Assembly: GCA_019120375.1 (NCBI GenBank)
Contig: DWVE01000073.1
Location: 9,012 to 73,011, forward strand
Direction of reading: 5' to 3'
Length of the DNA: 64,000 nt
Source of the DNA: Allofournierella_A excrementavium
GTDB taxonomy: Bacteria > Bacillota > Clostridia > Oscillospirales > Ruminococcaceae
Positions 26,087 to 33,507 of the stretch are shown piece by piece (position 1 is the first letter of the stretch; each line of letters opens with the position of its first letter). The translations under genes were made by a program, and so were the position numbers. Under the pieces are notes generated by a model that saw nothing but the letters and a program-made list of their open reading frames with translations, searched no databases and was not told the origin of the DNA.

Positions 26087-26641
26087 TCAGCGCGCGTTTC
26101 GCAAAAGGGCCCGGCGGGACTTCCAGTCCGGCAGGATGCTTGCCACCAGCGCCCAGAACCCGGCCTGGTGGTCCGGGTGCACAAAGTGGCAGTACTCGTG
26201 CACCACCACATACTCAACGGCCTCGGGGGGCTGCAGCGCCAGCCGCGCCGCCAGGGTGATCTGCCGCTTGGCGGGGTGGCAGCTGCCCCAGCGGGTGCGC
26301 ATGTCCCGCACCTTTATAATGGGCTTCCGGCCCCCCAGCACCCCCGCGAACCGGGGGAACACCCCGTCGCTCACCGCCTGGAACAAAAGCAGGCAGTCGG
26401 CGGGCCTCGGCGTGGGGGCCGCGGCCCGGGCGGCCTCGGCGGCCTTCTGCCGGGCCAGGGCCTTTTGCACCCACCCGGCGTGGGCGGCCACAAAGGCGTC
26501 CACCGAGGCGGCGCTGGCCCGCAGCGGGGCGCTCACCCGCACGCTGCCGTCCGGCCCAAGGCGCAGATTCAGGTTTTTCACCCGCTTGCGGGTGAGGGCG
26601 TAGTCCACGCCGCCGGCGCTGCGAAATTCTTTTTGCTCCAC
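26087..26641 (-). CDS. YgjP/SprT-like zinc metallopeptidase family protein
   Basis: A 184-residue protein of the YgjP-type M48-like (DUF45) family. The zinc motif HEYCHFVHPDH near 142-152 carries the HExxH pair, and a downstream FW...LP..K pattern is also typical. The segment VRDMRTRWGSC before it is a family signature. Substrate unknown; members are predicted soluble peptidases. I begin it at the GTG at 26641, preceded by AAGGGGGG; further upstream the frame stays open for 48 codons but crosses a likely promoter and does not look coding. Confidence 0.87.
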   Translation of the reverse strand: MEQKEFRSAGGVDYALTRKRVKNLNLRLGPDGSVRVSAPLRASAASVDAFVAAHAGWVQKALARQKAAEAARAAAPTPRPADCLLLFQAVSDGVFPRFAGVLGGRKPIIKVRDMRTRWGSCHPAKRQITLAARLALQPPEAVEYVVVHEYCHFVHPDHQAGFWALVASILPDWKSRRALLRNAR

Positions 26642-26956
26642 GGCGGCGGCCCCCCTTTTCTTTTCCCCGCAGGGGGGTATAATGGGATATTGTGCGCCGT
26701 TTCGGCGCACCGTGCGCTTTCCATTGTAGCATGTTTTCGCGCCCTTTTGAACGCGAAAAGCAAAACTCACAAAAAATTCATCCAAACCTTGGCGCTAATT
26801 TTGCGCCCGGTCATATTGACAGCCACTATATGTAGGTGTCATAATGTTTTAAGTAGCGTTCTCACCCCAAAATACAGAGAATGACCAAACGGCGCGCATG
26901 GGGGGCCGACACAGCGCAAAGCAAGGCGCGAAGCCGGGTCAGGAGGAGTTTGCATC
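26642..26956. other. intergenic region between divergent genes
   Basis: It holds an 8-bp inverted repeat (26692-26699 with 26703-26710), a TATAAT on the plus strand at 26678-26683 with no gene attached, an AT-rich stretch (26755-26850) and the nrdD promoter. No coding frame seen. Confidence 0.5.
26816..26845 (+). promoter_or_regulatory. nrdD promoter with an NrdR box in its spacer
   Basis: TTGACA (26816-26821), 18 bases, CATAAT (26840-26845). The spacer contains CCACTATATGTAGGTG (26823-26838), which matches 12 of 16 positions of the NrdR-box consensus (ACACTATATATAGTGT, from general knowledge). A repressor there would block polymerase directly. Only one box was found. Confidence 0.65.
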
Positions 26957-29242
26957 ATGATCAAAAGCGTTATCAAGCGGGATGGCCGCGTAGTTTTGTT
27001 CGACGAGGGCAAGATCGCGGCCGCCGTGCTCAAGGCCCTGGAGGCCGCCGGCGAGGGCGACGCGCGGGAAGCGGCCCGCGTGGCCAACAAGGTGGCCCGC
27101 CACCTGGAGGTGGACTGCGGCGAGGAATCCCCCCAGATCGAGCAGATCCAGGACGCGGTGGAGACCGGCCTGATGGAGTGCGGCCACGACGAGGCGGCCA
27201 AGAAGTACATTCTGTACCGGGCCAACCGCACCCGCATCCGCGAGGCGAACACCAGCCTGATGAAGACCATCGACGAGATCACCAACGTGGACGCCCGCAT
27301 CAGCGACATGAAGCGCGACAACGCCAACATCGACGGCAACACCGCCATGGGCAGCATGCTGCAGATCGGCACCGCCGGCGCCAAGGCCTACAACGCGGCC
27401 TACCTGCTCACCCCCGAGCAGGCCAAGGCCCACTCCGAGGGCGACATCCACATCCACGATTTCGACTTCTATTCCCTCACCACCACCTGCACCCAGATCG
27501 ACATCCTGCGCCTGTTCCACGGCGGTTTCTCCACCGGCCACGGCTTCCTGCGCGAGCCTGCCAGCATCGGCAGCTACGCGGCGCTGGCGGCCATCGCCAT
27601 CCAGTCCAACCAGAACGACCAGCACGGCGGCCAGTCCATCCCGAACTTTGACTACGGCATGGCCGAGGGCATCCGCAAGAGCTTTGCAAAGCTCTACCGC
27701 AAAAAGCTGGCCGAGGGCGTGGAGGACCTGCTGAACTCGGAGGACGAGAGCGCCCTGACCGAGGCGGCGGTGAACAAGGCCGCCGACGAGCTGGGCATGC
27801 AGCCCCGCATCGAGGTGAAGGCCGACGAGTTTGACGCCATCGTGGCGAAGGCCCTGGAAGAGACCAGCGCCCTTTCCGCCGGGGAGGCGCAGCGCATCGT
27901 GGCCACCGCCCGCCGCCGGGCCTACAAGCAGACCGACCGGGACACCTATCAGGCCATGGAAGGCTTCGTTCACAACCTGAACACCATGCACTCCCGCGCC
28001 GGCGCCCAGACCCCCTTCAGCAGCATCAACTACGGCACCGACACCTCCCCCGAGGGCCGCATGGCCATCCGCAACATCCTGCTGGCGGAGGACGCGGGCC
28101 TGGGCCACGGCGAAACGCCCATCTTCCCCATCCACATCTTCAAGGTCAAGGAGGGGGTCAACTACAACGAGGGCGACCCCAACTACGACCTGTTCAAGCT
28201 GAGCATGAAGGTCAGCGCCAAGCGCCTGTTCCCGAACTACGTCTTCCTGGACGCGCCCTTCAACCTCCAGTACTACAGGCCCGGCCATCCCGAGACCGAG
28301 GTGGCCACCATGGGCTGCCGCACCCGCGTGATGGGCAACGTCTACGACCCTGACCGCCAGATCAGCTACAGCCGCGGCAACCTGTCCTTCACCTCCATCA
28401 ACCTGCCCCGTCTGGCCATCCTGGCCGACCACGACGAGGCCGCCTTCTACAAAAAGCTGGACTCCATGCTGGAGCTGGTGGCCCAGCAGCTGCTGGACCG
28501 CTACGAGATCCAGGCGGCCAAGCGGGTCTACAACTACCCCTTCCTGATGGGCCAGGGCGTCTGGCTGGACAGCGACAACCTGGGCCCCGCCGACGAGGTG
28601 CGCGAGGTGCTGAAGCACGGCACTCTCTCCATCGGCTTCATCGGTCTGGCCGAGACCCTTACCGCCCTCTACGGCCACCACCACGGCGAGAGCGAGGAGA
28701 TGCAGAAGAAGGGCCTGGAGATCGTCAAGCACATGCGCGACTTCTGCGACAAGAAGAGCCAGGAAATGAAGATGAACTTCACCCTGCTGGCCACCCCGGC
28801 GGAGGGCCTTTCCGGCCGGTTCACCCGGATGGACAAGAAGCGCTTCGGCGTCATCCCCGGCGTCACCGACCGCGAGTACTACACCAACAGCTTCCACATC
28901 CCCGTGTGGTTCCAGATCTCTGCCTACGACAAGATCCAGAAGGAAGCGCCCTATCACGCCCTCACCAACGCCGGCCACATCAGCTATGTGGAGCTGGACG
29001 GCGACACCGCCAACAACCTGGAGGCCTTCGAGAGCGTGGTGCGCTGCATGCACGACGCGGGCGTGGGCTACGGCAGCATCAACCACCCCGTCGACCGCGA
29101 CCCCGTGTGCGGCTATGTGGGCGTGATCGGCGATGTGTGCCCCCGGTGCGGCCGCCGCAGCGGCGAGGCCCTCAGCCCCGAAAAGCTGGCCGAGCTTCGC
29201 AAGAAATACCCCAGCGTGCCTACCTTCTGCGGGTGCGAATGA
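26957..29242 (+). CDS. nrdD: anaerobic ribonucleoside-triphosphate reductase lacking its glycyl-radical domain
   Basis: Class III ribonucleotide reductase catalytic chain, 761 residues; makes deoxynucleotides without oxygen. An N-terminal ATP-cone (about 1-95) for allosteric control comes first. The active-site Cys is in TTTCTQID near 176 and the thiyl-radical Cys in TMGCRTRV near 454. A zinc-binding end follows: VCGYVGVIGD then CPRCGRR, with a last CGCE that may replace a missing Cys of the first pair. The protein stops there. The RxxGYL glycyl-radical segment expected in every NrdD is absent and is encoded 124 bases further on as its own gene. The ATG at 26957 has AGGAGGAG upstream. Confidence 0.95.
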   Translation: MIKSVIKRDGRVVLFDEGKIAAAVLKALEAAGEGDAREAARVANKVARHLEVDCGEESPQIEQIQDAVETGLMECGHDEAAKKYILYRANRTRIREANTSLMKTIDEITNVDARISDMKRDNANIDGNTAMGSMLQIGTAGAKAYNAAYLLTPEQAKAHSEGDIHIHDFDFYSLTTTCTQIDILRLFHGGFSTGHGFLREPASIGSYAALAAIAIQSNQNDQHGGQSIPNFDYGMAEGIRKSFAKLYRKKLAEGVEDLLNSEDESALTEAAVNKAADELGMQPRIEVKADEFDAIVAKALEETSALSAGEAQRIVATARRRAYKQTDRDTYQAMEGFVHNLNTMHSRAGAQTPFSSINYGTDTSPEGRMAIRNILLAEDAGLGHGETPIFPIHIFKVKEGVNYNEGDPNYDLFKLSMKVSAKRLFPNYVFLDAPFNLQYYRPGHPETEVATMGCRTRVMGNVYDPDRQISYSRGNLSFTSINLPRLAILADHDEAAFYKKLDSMLELVAQQLLDRYEIQAAKRVYNYPFLMGQGVWLDSDNLGPADEVREVLKHGTLSIGFIGLAETLTALYGHHHGESEEMQKKGLEIVKHMRDFCDKKSQEMKMNFTLLATPAEGLSGRFTRMDKKRFGVIPGVTDREYYTNSFHIPVWFQISAYDKIQKEAPYHALTNAGHISYVELDGDTANNLEAFESVVRCMHDAGVGYGSINHPVDRDPVCGYVGVIGDVCPRCGRRSGEALSPEKLAELRKKYPSVPTFCGCE

Positions 29243-29306
29243 ACTTTTGAAAACGCGGGGCGAACGCCCGGTGTTGCCGGTGCAACATGCCGCCGCCCGC
29301 CGAACG

Positions 29307-29315
29307 TGATATAAT
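29307..29315 (+). promoter_or_regulatory. extended -10 promoter before the glycyl-radical gene
   Basis: TGA-TATAAT, 50 bases before the small gene and after the nrdD stop. A 5-bp inverted repeat (GTTGC 29273-29277, GCAAC 29282-29286) lies just upstream. It would allow the glycyl-radical piece and nrdG to be made independently of nrdD. Confidence 0.55.
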
Positions 29316-29365
29316 AACGATAACGATTTTTGAAAAGACCGGGAAAGGTCCAAGGAGGAAACATC

Positions 29366-29512
29366 ATGGCTGCAATGCAGAAACAATCCGTCGTGGGCAA
29401 GGACGTCCAGTTCGAGCGCATCCGCCGCATCACCGGCTATCTGGTGGGCACCATGGACAAGTGGAACGACGCCAAGAAGGCCGAAGAGCGCGACCGGGTG
29501 AAGCACCTGTAA
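29366..29512 (+). CDS. free-standing glycyl-radical domain of class III ribonucleotide reductase
   Basis: A 48-residue protein that is only the C-terminal radical domain of NrdD. FERIRRITGYLVGTMDKW contains the RxxGYL signature, with Gly24 as the radical site. The WNDAKKAEERDRVKH tail is typical of full-length NrdD. It presumably docks into the 761-residue chain after NrdG makes the radical. The ATG at 29366 has AAGGAGG 7 bases before it. It lies in the same frame as nrdD, but three in-frame TAA codons plus the nrdD TGA separate them, so readthrough cannot make one chain. Its TAA overlaps the nrdG ATG (TAATG), which couples radical domain and activase. Compare GrcA/YfiD, the spare glycyl domain of pyruvate formate-lyase. 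Confidence 0.9.
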   Translation: MAAMQKQSVVGKDVQFERIRRITGYLVGTMDKWNDAKKAEERDRVKHL

Positions 29513-30030
29513 TGCTGAGAGTTGCAGGCTGTGTGGCCGACAGCATCGTAGACGGCCCGGGGCTGCGGTTCACCGTGTTCTTCCAGGGCTGCCCCCACCA
29601 CTGCCCGGGGTGCCACAACCCCGAGACCTGGGCCTTTGAGGGCGGGCAGGAATGCACCCCCGAAGAGCTGGTGGCTCTGGCCAAACGAAGCCCCCTGTGC
29701 AAGGGGATCACCCTCTCCGGCGGCGAGCCCTTCGCCCAGGCGGGGGACGAAATGCTGGAATTCGTGCGCCTTTGCCGCGCCGCGGGCTTTGAGGTGGCCG
29801 CCTACACCGGCTACACCTTCGAGCAGCTGCTGGCGGGCACCGAGGCCCAGAAAGCCCTGCTGCGCCAGCTGGACACCCTCATCGACGGGCCCTTCCTGCA
29901 GGCCGAGTGCAGCCTGGAGCTGCGCTTTCGGGGCAGCCGCAACCAGCGCATCCTGAACGTGCCGGCAAGCCTTGCCGCCGCCGCCCCCGTGTGGGAAGCG
30001 GGCGAGCGCTGGGTGGGCGAGCACGAATAA
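29512..30030 (+). CDS. nrdG: anaerobic ribonucleotide reductase activating protein (radical SAM)
   Basis: Radical-SAM activase of 172 residues that generates the glycyl radical on the reductase. The 4Fe-4S motif CPHHCPGC has the required C-x3-C-x2-C spacing (Cys27, 31, 34), and GITLSGGEPF near 64 is the SAM-binding GGE motif. The start is the ATG overlapping the preceding stop (TAATG). That fits the extended N-terminus MLRVAGCVADSIVDGPGLR of NrdG proteins. Its direct substrate here should be the 48-residue glycyl-radical protein. A terminator follows at 30038. Confidence 0.96.
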   Translation: MLRVAGCVADSIVDGPGLRFTVFFQGCPHHCPGCHNPETWAFEGGQECTPEELVALAKRSPLCKGITLSGGEPFAQAGDEMLEFVRLCRAAGFEVAAYTGYTFEQLLAGTEAQKALLRQLDTLIDGPFLQAECSLELRFRGSRNQRILNVPASLAAAAPVWEAGERWVGEHE

Positions 30031-30037
30031 GAGGACC

Positions 30038-30071
30038 AACGGGCCGTTTTTGCAAAAAAACGGCCCGTTTT
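30038..30071 (+). terminator. intrinsic terminator after nrdG
   Basis: Stem of GGGCCG with flanking A/T pairs (30038-30051 with about 30056-30069), small loop and T's at the end. Confidence 0.75.
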
Positions 30072-30080
30072 CTGTTGGTA

Positions 30081-30135
30081 TTTACAGTTTCGATACAACT
30101 TGTTGTCGACACCTTGGGCGCGGGTGTGGCATACT
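30081..30135 (+). promoter_or_regulatory. regulated promoter of the two-component operon (copy 1 of shared element)
   Basis: A 16-bp element TTTACAGTTTCGATAC (30081-30096) followed after exactly 33 bases by a CATACT -10 box (30130-30135). The same element and spacing occur at 35672. The -35 region is TCGACA-like at 18 bases from the -10. The internal TTTACAG/TTTCGAT repeat of about 7 bases suits an OmpR-type regulator, so autoregulation is likely. Confidence 0.65.
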
Positions 30136-30193
30136 GTTAAGGGGCCCGGGCGCTGCCTGGGGCCCTTTTGCATAAAAAGGAGGAATCTTTGCC

Positions 30194-30847
30194 ATGGCAC
30201 ACATCCTGATCGTGGAGGATGAGGCGCATATCGCCCAGATGATCGAGGCCACCCTGTCGCTGGGGGGCTACACCAGCGAGATCTGCTCCGACGGCGAAAA
30301 AGCGGTGGAGCGCATCTTTGCGGGCGGCTTCGACCTGGTGCTGCTGGACGTGATGCTGCCGGGCCTGGACGGCTTCGCCGTGATGGAGCGGGTGGCCAGC
30401 CAGGGCACGCCGGTGATCTTTCTGTCCGCCATGCAGCAGGTGGCGGATAAAGTCCGGGGCCTGCATCTGGGGGCCGAGGACTACATCGCCAAGCCCTTCG
30501 AGGCGCTGGAACTGCTGGCGCGGGTGGAAGTGGCCCTGCGCCGCCGGGGCAAGGGCCGGGAGGTGCTGGAATACGGCGACATCCGCCAGGATCTGGGCAG
30601 CCACACCGTCACCCTGAAGGGCGAGCCGGTGGCCCTTTCGCCCAAGGAGTTCGAGCTGCTGCGGGTGTTCTTGCAGAACCGGGACCTGGCCCTCAGCCGG
30701 GCAAAGCTGCTGGCCCTGGTGTGGGGCTATGAGTTCGAGGGCGAGAGCCGCACGGTGGACATCCACGTGCAGCGCCTTCGCCAGAAGCTGCATCTTTCGG
30801 AAAAACTGGTCACCCTTCCCCGGGTGGGCTACCGACTGGAGAGCTGA
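30194..30847 (+). CDS. OmpR/PhoB-family response regulator
   Basis: DNA-binding regulator of 217 residues. The receiver has Asp52 in LLDVMLPGLDG, the acidic pair EDE at 8-10 and Lys in IAKPFEA. The winged helix shows LSPKEFELL and SRTVDIHVQRLRQKL. The ATG at 30194 has AAGGAGGAA upstream. It heads an operon with its kinase and three membrane-anchored paralogs. The 16-bp element in front of this gene recurs in front of a downstream gene, which suggests this protein binds it. Target knowledge is inference. Confidence 0.95.
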   Translation: MAHILIVEDEAHIAQMIEATLSLGGYTSEICSDGEKAVERIFAGGFDLVLLDVMLPGLDGFAVMERVASQGTPVIFLSAMQQVADKVRGLHLGAEDYIAKPFEALELLARVEVALRRRGKGREVLEYGDIRQDLGSHTVTLKGEPVALSPKEFELLRVFLQNRDLALSRAKLLALVWGYEFEGESRTVDIHVQRLRQKLHLSEKLVTLPRVGYRLES

Positions 30848-30850
30848 CAG

Positions 30851-32329
30851 ATGAAACTTTGGCAGAAAATTTTTCTGTCCACCCTGGCGCTGACCGTCGC
30901 GGTCACCAGCCTTTTGAGCCTGCTCTTTCTGCTTTCGAGCCGCAGCTCGCTGTGGGAGCGGGAAAATCAGCGCGCCCTCACCCAGCAGCAGTCGCTGGCC
31001 AGCCTCATCAAGACCGGCGTGGTCAGCCAGCGGCTGCAAAGCGGCAGGGTGCGTCTTTCGGCGGAGGAGGCGGACGATGCCGCCGCCTCGGTGCTGGCGC
31101 GGCAGGAGGCGGACGAGTATCTCGTGACAAGCCGCCTTTTGCGCCGGGGCGCCGAGGACTGGAACACCATCGCCGGCGCCACCTTTGACGAGCTGATGGA
31201 CGCCGCCGCATTGCAGGGCGACGACTACGCCGACTCCGCCCTCACCTACTCCCGCACCTTCCGGCAGGACGGGCGGCTGTATCTTGCGCTGAACGCCCCC
31301 CTCTCGCTGGAGCAGACGGACTACCGCCTGCTCTGCGTCTTTGACGTGTCGGAGGTGGAGGGCATCCTGCGCCGTCAGGCGGGCACCGCCCTGGCCCTCA
31401 GCGCCACCGGCAGCCTTGCCGCCGCCGGCGCGCTGCTGGTGGTGGTGCGGGGCCTGCTGCGCCCCTTGAACGTGCTCAGCCGGGCGTCGCGGCGCATCGC
31501 CGCGGGCAGCTATTCCGAGCGCATCCGCCTGTCTGGCTCCGACGAGCTGGCGGACCTCGCCCAGGACATGAACCGCATGGCCGAGGCGGTGGAGAGCCGG
31601 GTCACCCAACTGGAACAGGCCGCCGAGGACCGCAGCGCCTTCATCGCCAACATGGCCCACGAGATGAAAACGCCCCTCACCAGCATCCTGGGCTTTGCGG
31701 ACCTTTTGTATCTGCAAAAGGACGTGACCGACAAAAAGCGGATGGAGTACGCCGGCATCATCGTGGAGGAGACAAAGCGCATGCGCTCGCTCTCCGGCAA
31801 GCTGATGGAGCTGCTCAACGTGGGCAGCCAGAACCTGGTGTTCACCTCGGAGCCCCTGGCGGACGTGATGAAGGAGGTGGCCGCCGCCATGGAGCCGGTG
31901 CTGGCCAGCTCCGGCCTCACCTTGCAGCACGTCTGCGAGGAAGGTCTGTTTTTGATGATGGACCGGGAGCTCTTCAAATCCCTGCTCTATAACTTCATCG
32001 ACAACGGCCGCAAGGCCAGCCCCGAGGGCAGCCGCATCCAGATGCTGGCCCACCGCCAGGGCGGCCAGGCCGAGATCATGATCCGGGACTACGGCCAGGG
32101 CATCCCGGAAAAGGAGCTGGAAAAGGTGCGTCAGCCCTTTTATATGGTGGACAAGTCCCGCAGCCGCAAGGCAGGCGGCGCGGGGCTGGGCCTCGCGCTC
32201 TGCGAGGAGATCTGCCGCATCCACAAAGGGGCCTTTGCCATCGACAGCCGGGTGGGCAAGGGCACCCTCATCACCCTGCGCTTCCCGCTGGCGGCCCCGC
32301 CCGTGCCGGGGCAGGAGGCGGAAGCATGA
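30851..32329 (+). CDS. sensor histidine kinase
   Basis: Membrane kinase of 492 residues. A transmembrane helix spans about 9-29, and an extracytoplasmic sensor of about 140 residues and a second helix near 180-200 follow. HAMP comes next, then HisKA with NMAHEMKTPLTS (phospho-His near 276). HATPase follows with the N-box LYNFIDNGRKA, G1 DYGQGIP and G2 GGAGLGLALC. The gene starts 3 bases after the regulator stop and its own end overlaps the next gene by 4 bases (ATGA), so regulator, kinase and the first paralog are tightly coupled. Stimulus unknown; the neighbouring outer-face proteins are candidates to present it. Confidence 0.96.
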   Translation: MKLWQKIFLSTLALTVAVTSLLSLLFLLSSRSSLWERENQRALTQQQSLASLIKTGVVSQRLQSGRVRLSAEEADDAAASVLARQEADEYLVTSRLLRRGAEDWNTIAGATFDELMDAAALQGDDYADSALTYSRTFRQDGRLYLALNAPLSLEQTDYRLLCVFDVSEVEGILRRQAGTALALSATGSLAAAGALLVVVRGLLRPLNVLSRASRRIAAGSYSERIRLSGSDELADLAQDMNRMAEAVESRVTQLEQAAEDRSAFIANMAHEMKTPLTSILGFADLLYLQKDVTDKKRMEYAGIIVEETKRMRSLSGKLMELLNVGSQNLVFTSEPLADVMKEVAAAMEPVLASSGLTLQHVCEEGLFLMMDRELFKSLLYNFIDNGRKASPEGSRIQMLAHRQGGQAEIMIRDYGQGIPEKELEKVRQPFYMVDKSRSRKAGGAGLGLALCEEICRIHKGAFAIDSRVGKGTLITLRFPLAAPPVPGQEAEA

Positions 32330-33480
32330 GCGGGCGGCGCATCCGCCGGCCCCCGGGGGGCACGGCCCCCGCCCGCGCCCCCCGTCAGAAGGACAAGGCG
32401 CGCCGGGTGCAGCGGCAGGTGCTGGCCACCGGCGCGGTCATCCTGCTGGCGGGCACCGCGGCCACCTTCCTGCTGGAGCAGGCGGTGCTGGCCCCCCGGC
32501 GGCAGGTGCAGACGGAGTCCGCCCTGCCGGTCTACAGCGCGGTGGGCCAGCGCACCGACGACGTGAGCTTCTGGCCCTGGACCTTCTACGCCGAGCAGGC
32601 CGGGCAGACACCCACCCTGTTCCCCATGGAGGGCGACACCTACACAGCCGAGATGCTGGTGACGCACATCGACGCGCTGCTGGGCGGCGGGGTGGAGATG
32701 GAGACCTCCTCGGCGGTGATAGAATCTTATGCCGACGCCCGCTCCAACTGCCAGTATCTGCGGGACCTGCCGGTGCTCTGGAGGCCGCCCGACGGCAGCA
32801 AAGCCAAAAACCTTGTCCTGAACATGGCCTATGGCAACGGCAGCGACCCCGCCCTGACCTTCGGCATGGCGGTGAGCTTTGTGGTGAAGCCGGCGGACCA
32901 GACCCCCACCGAGGCCCAGCTGGAGGCGGCCTACCGCCAGGTGCTGCTGGACCTTTATTTCCAGTGCGGCGCGGCGGGCTGGCTGCTGGACGATGCCGCC
33001 GCCTCCGAGATCATGGAGGCCACCCCGGCCCCCGTAGACGCGCCCTCCGACCTCGGCGGGGAGACCGCCTCCCAGCCGGCGCAGACGGACGGCGCGCTGA
33101 GCGATGAAGCGGTGCGCCGGCTGCAAAGCGCCGCGCAGATGCCACTGGAAACGATGCTGGACCGGCTCAGCGGGCCGATGACGGAGCTGGTGGGCCTGGA
33201 GGATTTTATTCTGCAATGGCCGGCGGGCCTCGGGCCGGACACCGCCCTCTGGCCGGTGGAGAACTCCCCCGACCCGGCGGCGCTGGCCGCCGGCACCCTC
33301 AGCGAGGAGGACACCCACAAGCTGGAGCAGCGCCTCCAGCAGCAGTACGCCGAATACGGCATGGAGCTGCAGGTGGTCACCCTGTCGGACAGCGTGCTGG
33401 TGCTCTTTTCCTCCAGCGCCACCCTCGGCTTTTACTACGACCCGGTGCTGGAAGTCTGGTCCGGCTTTGCCGTCCAGTGA
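32326..33480 (+). CDS. membrane-anchored protein, paralog 1 of 3
   Basis: A 384-residue protein I cannot assign. An Arg/Lys-rich cytoplasmic start (about 1-33) is followed by one membrane helix (about 36-54) and a large outer domain. It shares with the next two genes an early ALPVYSA...FWPW motif, a middle region before a Leu-rich helix (QVLLDLYFQCG) and an end GFYYDPVLEVWSGF. This copy has an Ala/Pro-rich insertion near 225-265. It overlaps the kinase gene by 4 bases, so it is in the same transcript. An outer-face sensor partner or an immunity-like anchored protein are possible roles; no evidence decides. Confidence 0.8.
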   Translation: MSGRRIRRPPGGTAPARAPRQKDKARRVQRQVLATGAVILLAGTAATFLLEQAVLAPRRQVQTESALPVYSAVGQRTDDVSFWPWTFYAEQAGQTPTLFPMEGDTYTAEMLVTHIDALLGGGVEMETSSAVIESYADARSNCQYLRDLPVLWRPPDGSKAKNLVLNMAYGNGSDPALTFGMAVSFVVKPADQTPTEAQLEAAYRQVLLDLYFQCGAAGWLLDDAAASEIMEATPAPVDAPSDLGGETASQPAQTDGALSDEAVRRLQSAAQMPLETMLDRLSGPMTELVGLEDFILQWPAGLGPDTALWPVENSPDPAALAAGTLSEEDTHKLEQRLQQQYAEYGMELQVVTLSDSVLVLFSSSATLGFYYDPVLEVWSGFAVQ

Positions 33481-33507
33481 CCGCGTTTTAAAAAAGGAGG
33501 CCGCGCC

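Noticed and set aside
26678..26683. Plus-strand TATAAT between the YgjP-type gene and nrdD as an extra nrdD promoter
   Set aside because: It is 270 bases upstream, has no -35 or TG extension, and nrdD already has a complete promoter at 26816-26845.
29240..29365. Stop-codon readthrough or selenocysteine joining nrdD to the glycyl-radical piece
   Set aside because: The frame is the same, but after the TGA there are three TAA codons before the ATG, and no SECIS-like hairpin follows the TGA.
26939..29506. Very long open frame antisense to nrdD, and similar long antisense frames across recG, malQ, ychF and the pyr genes
   Set aside because: They mirror strongly conserved genes, have no ribosome sites or promoters, and are rich in His/Ala/Gly/Val as expected from GC-biased third positions.
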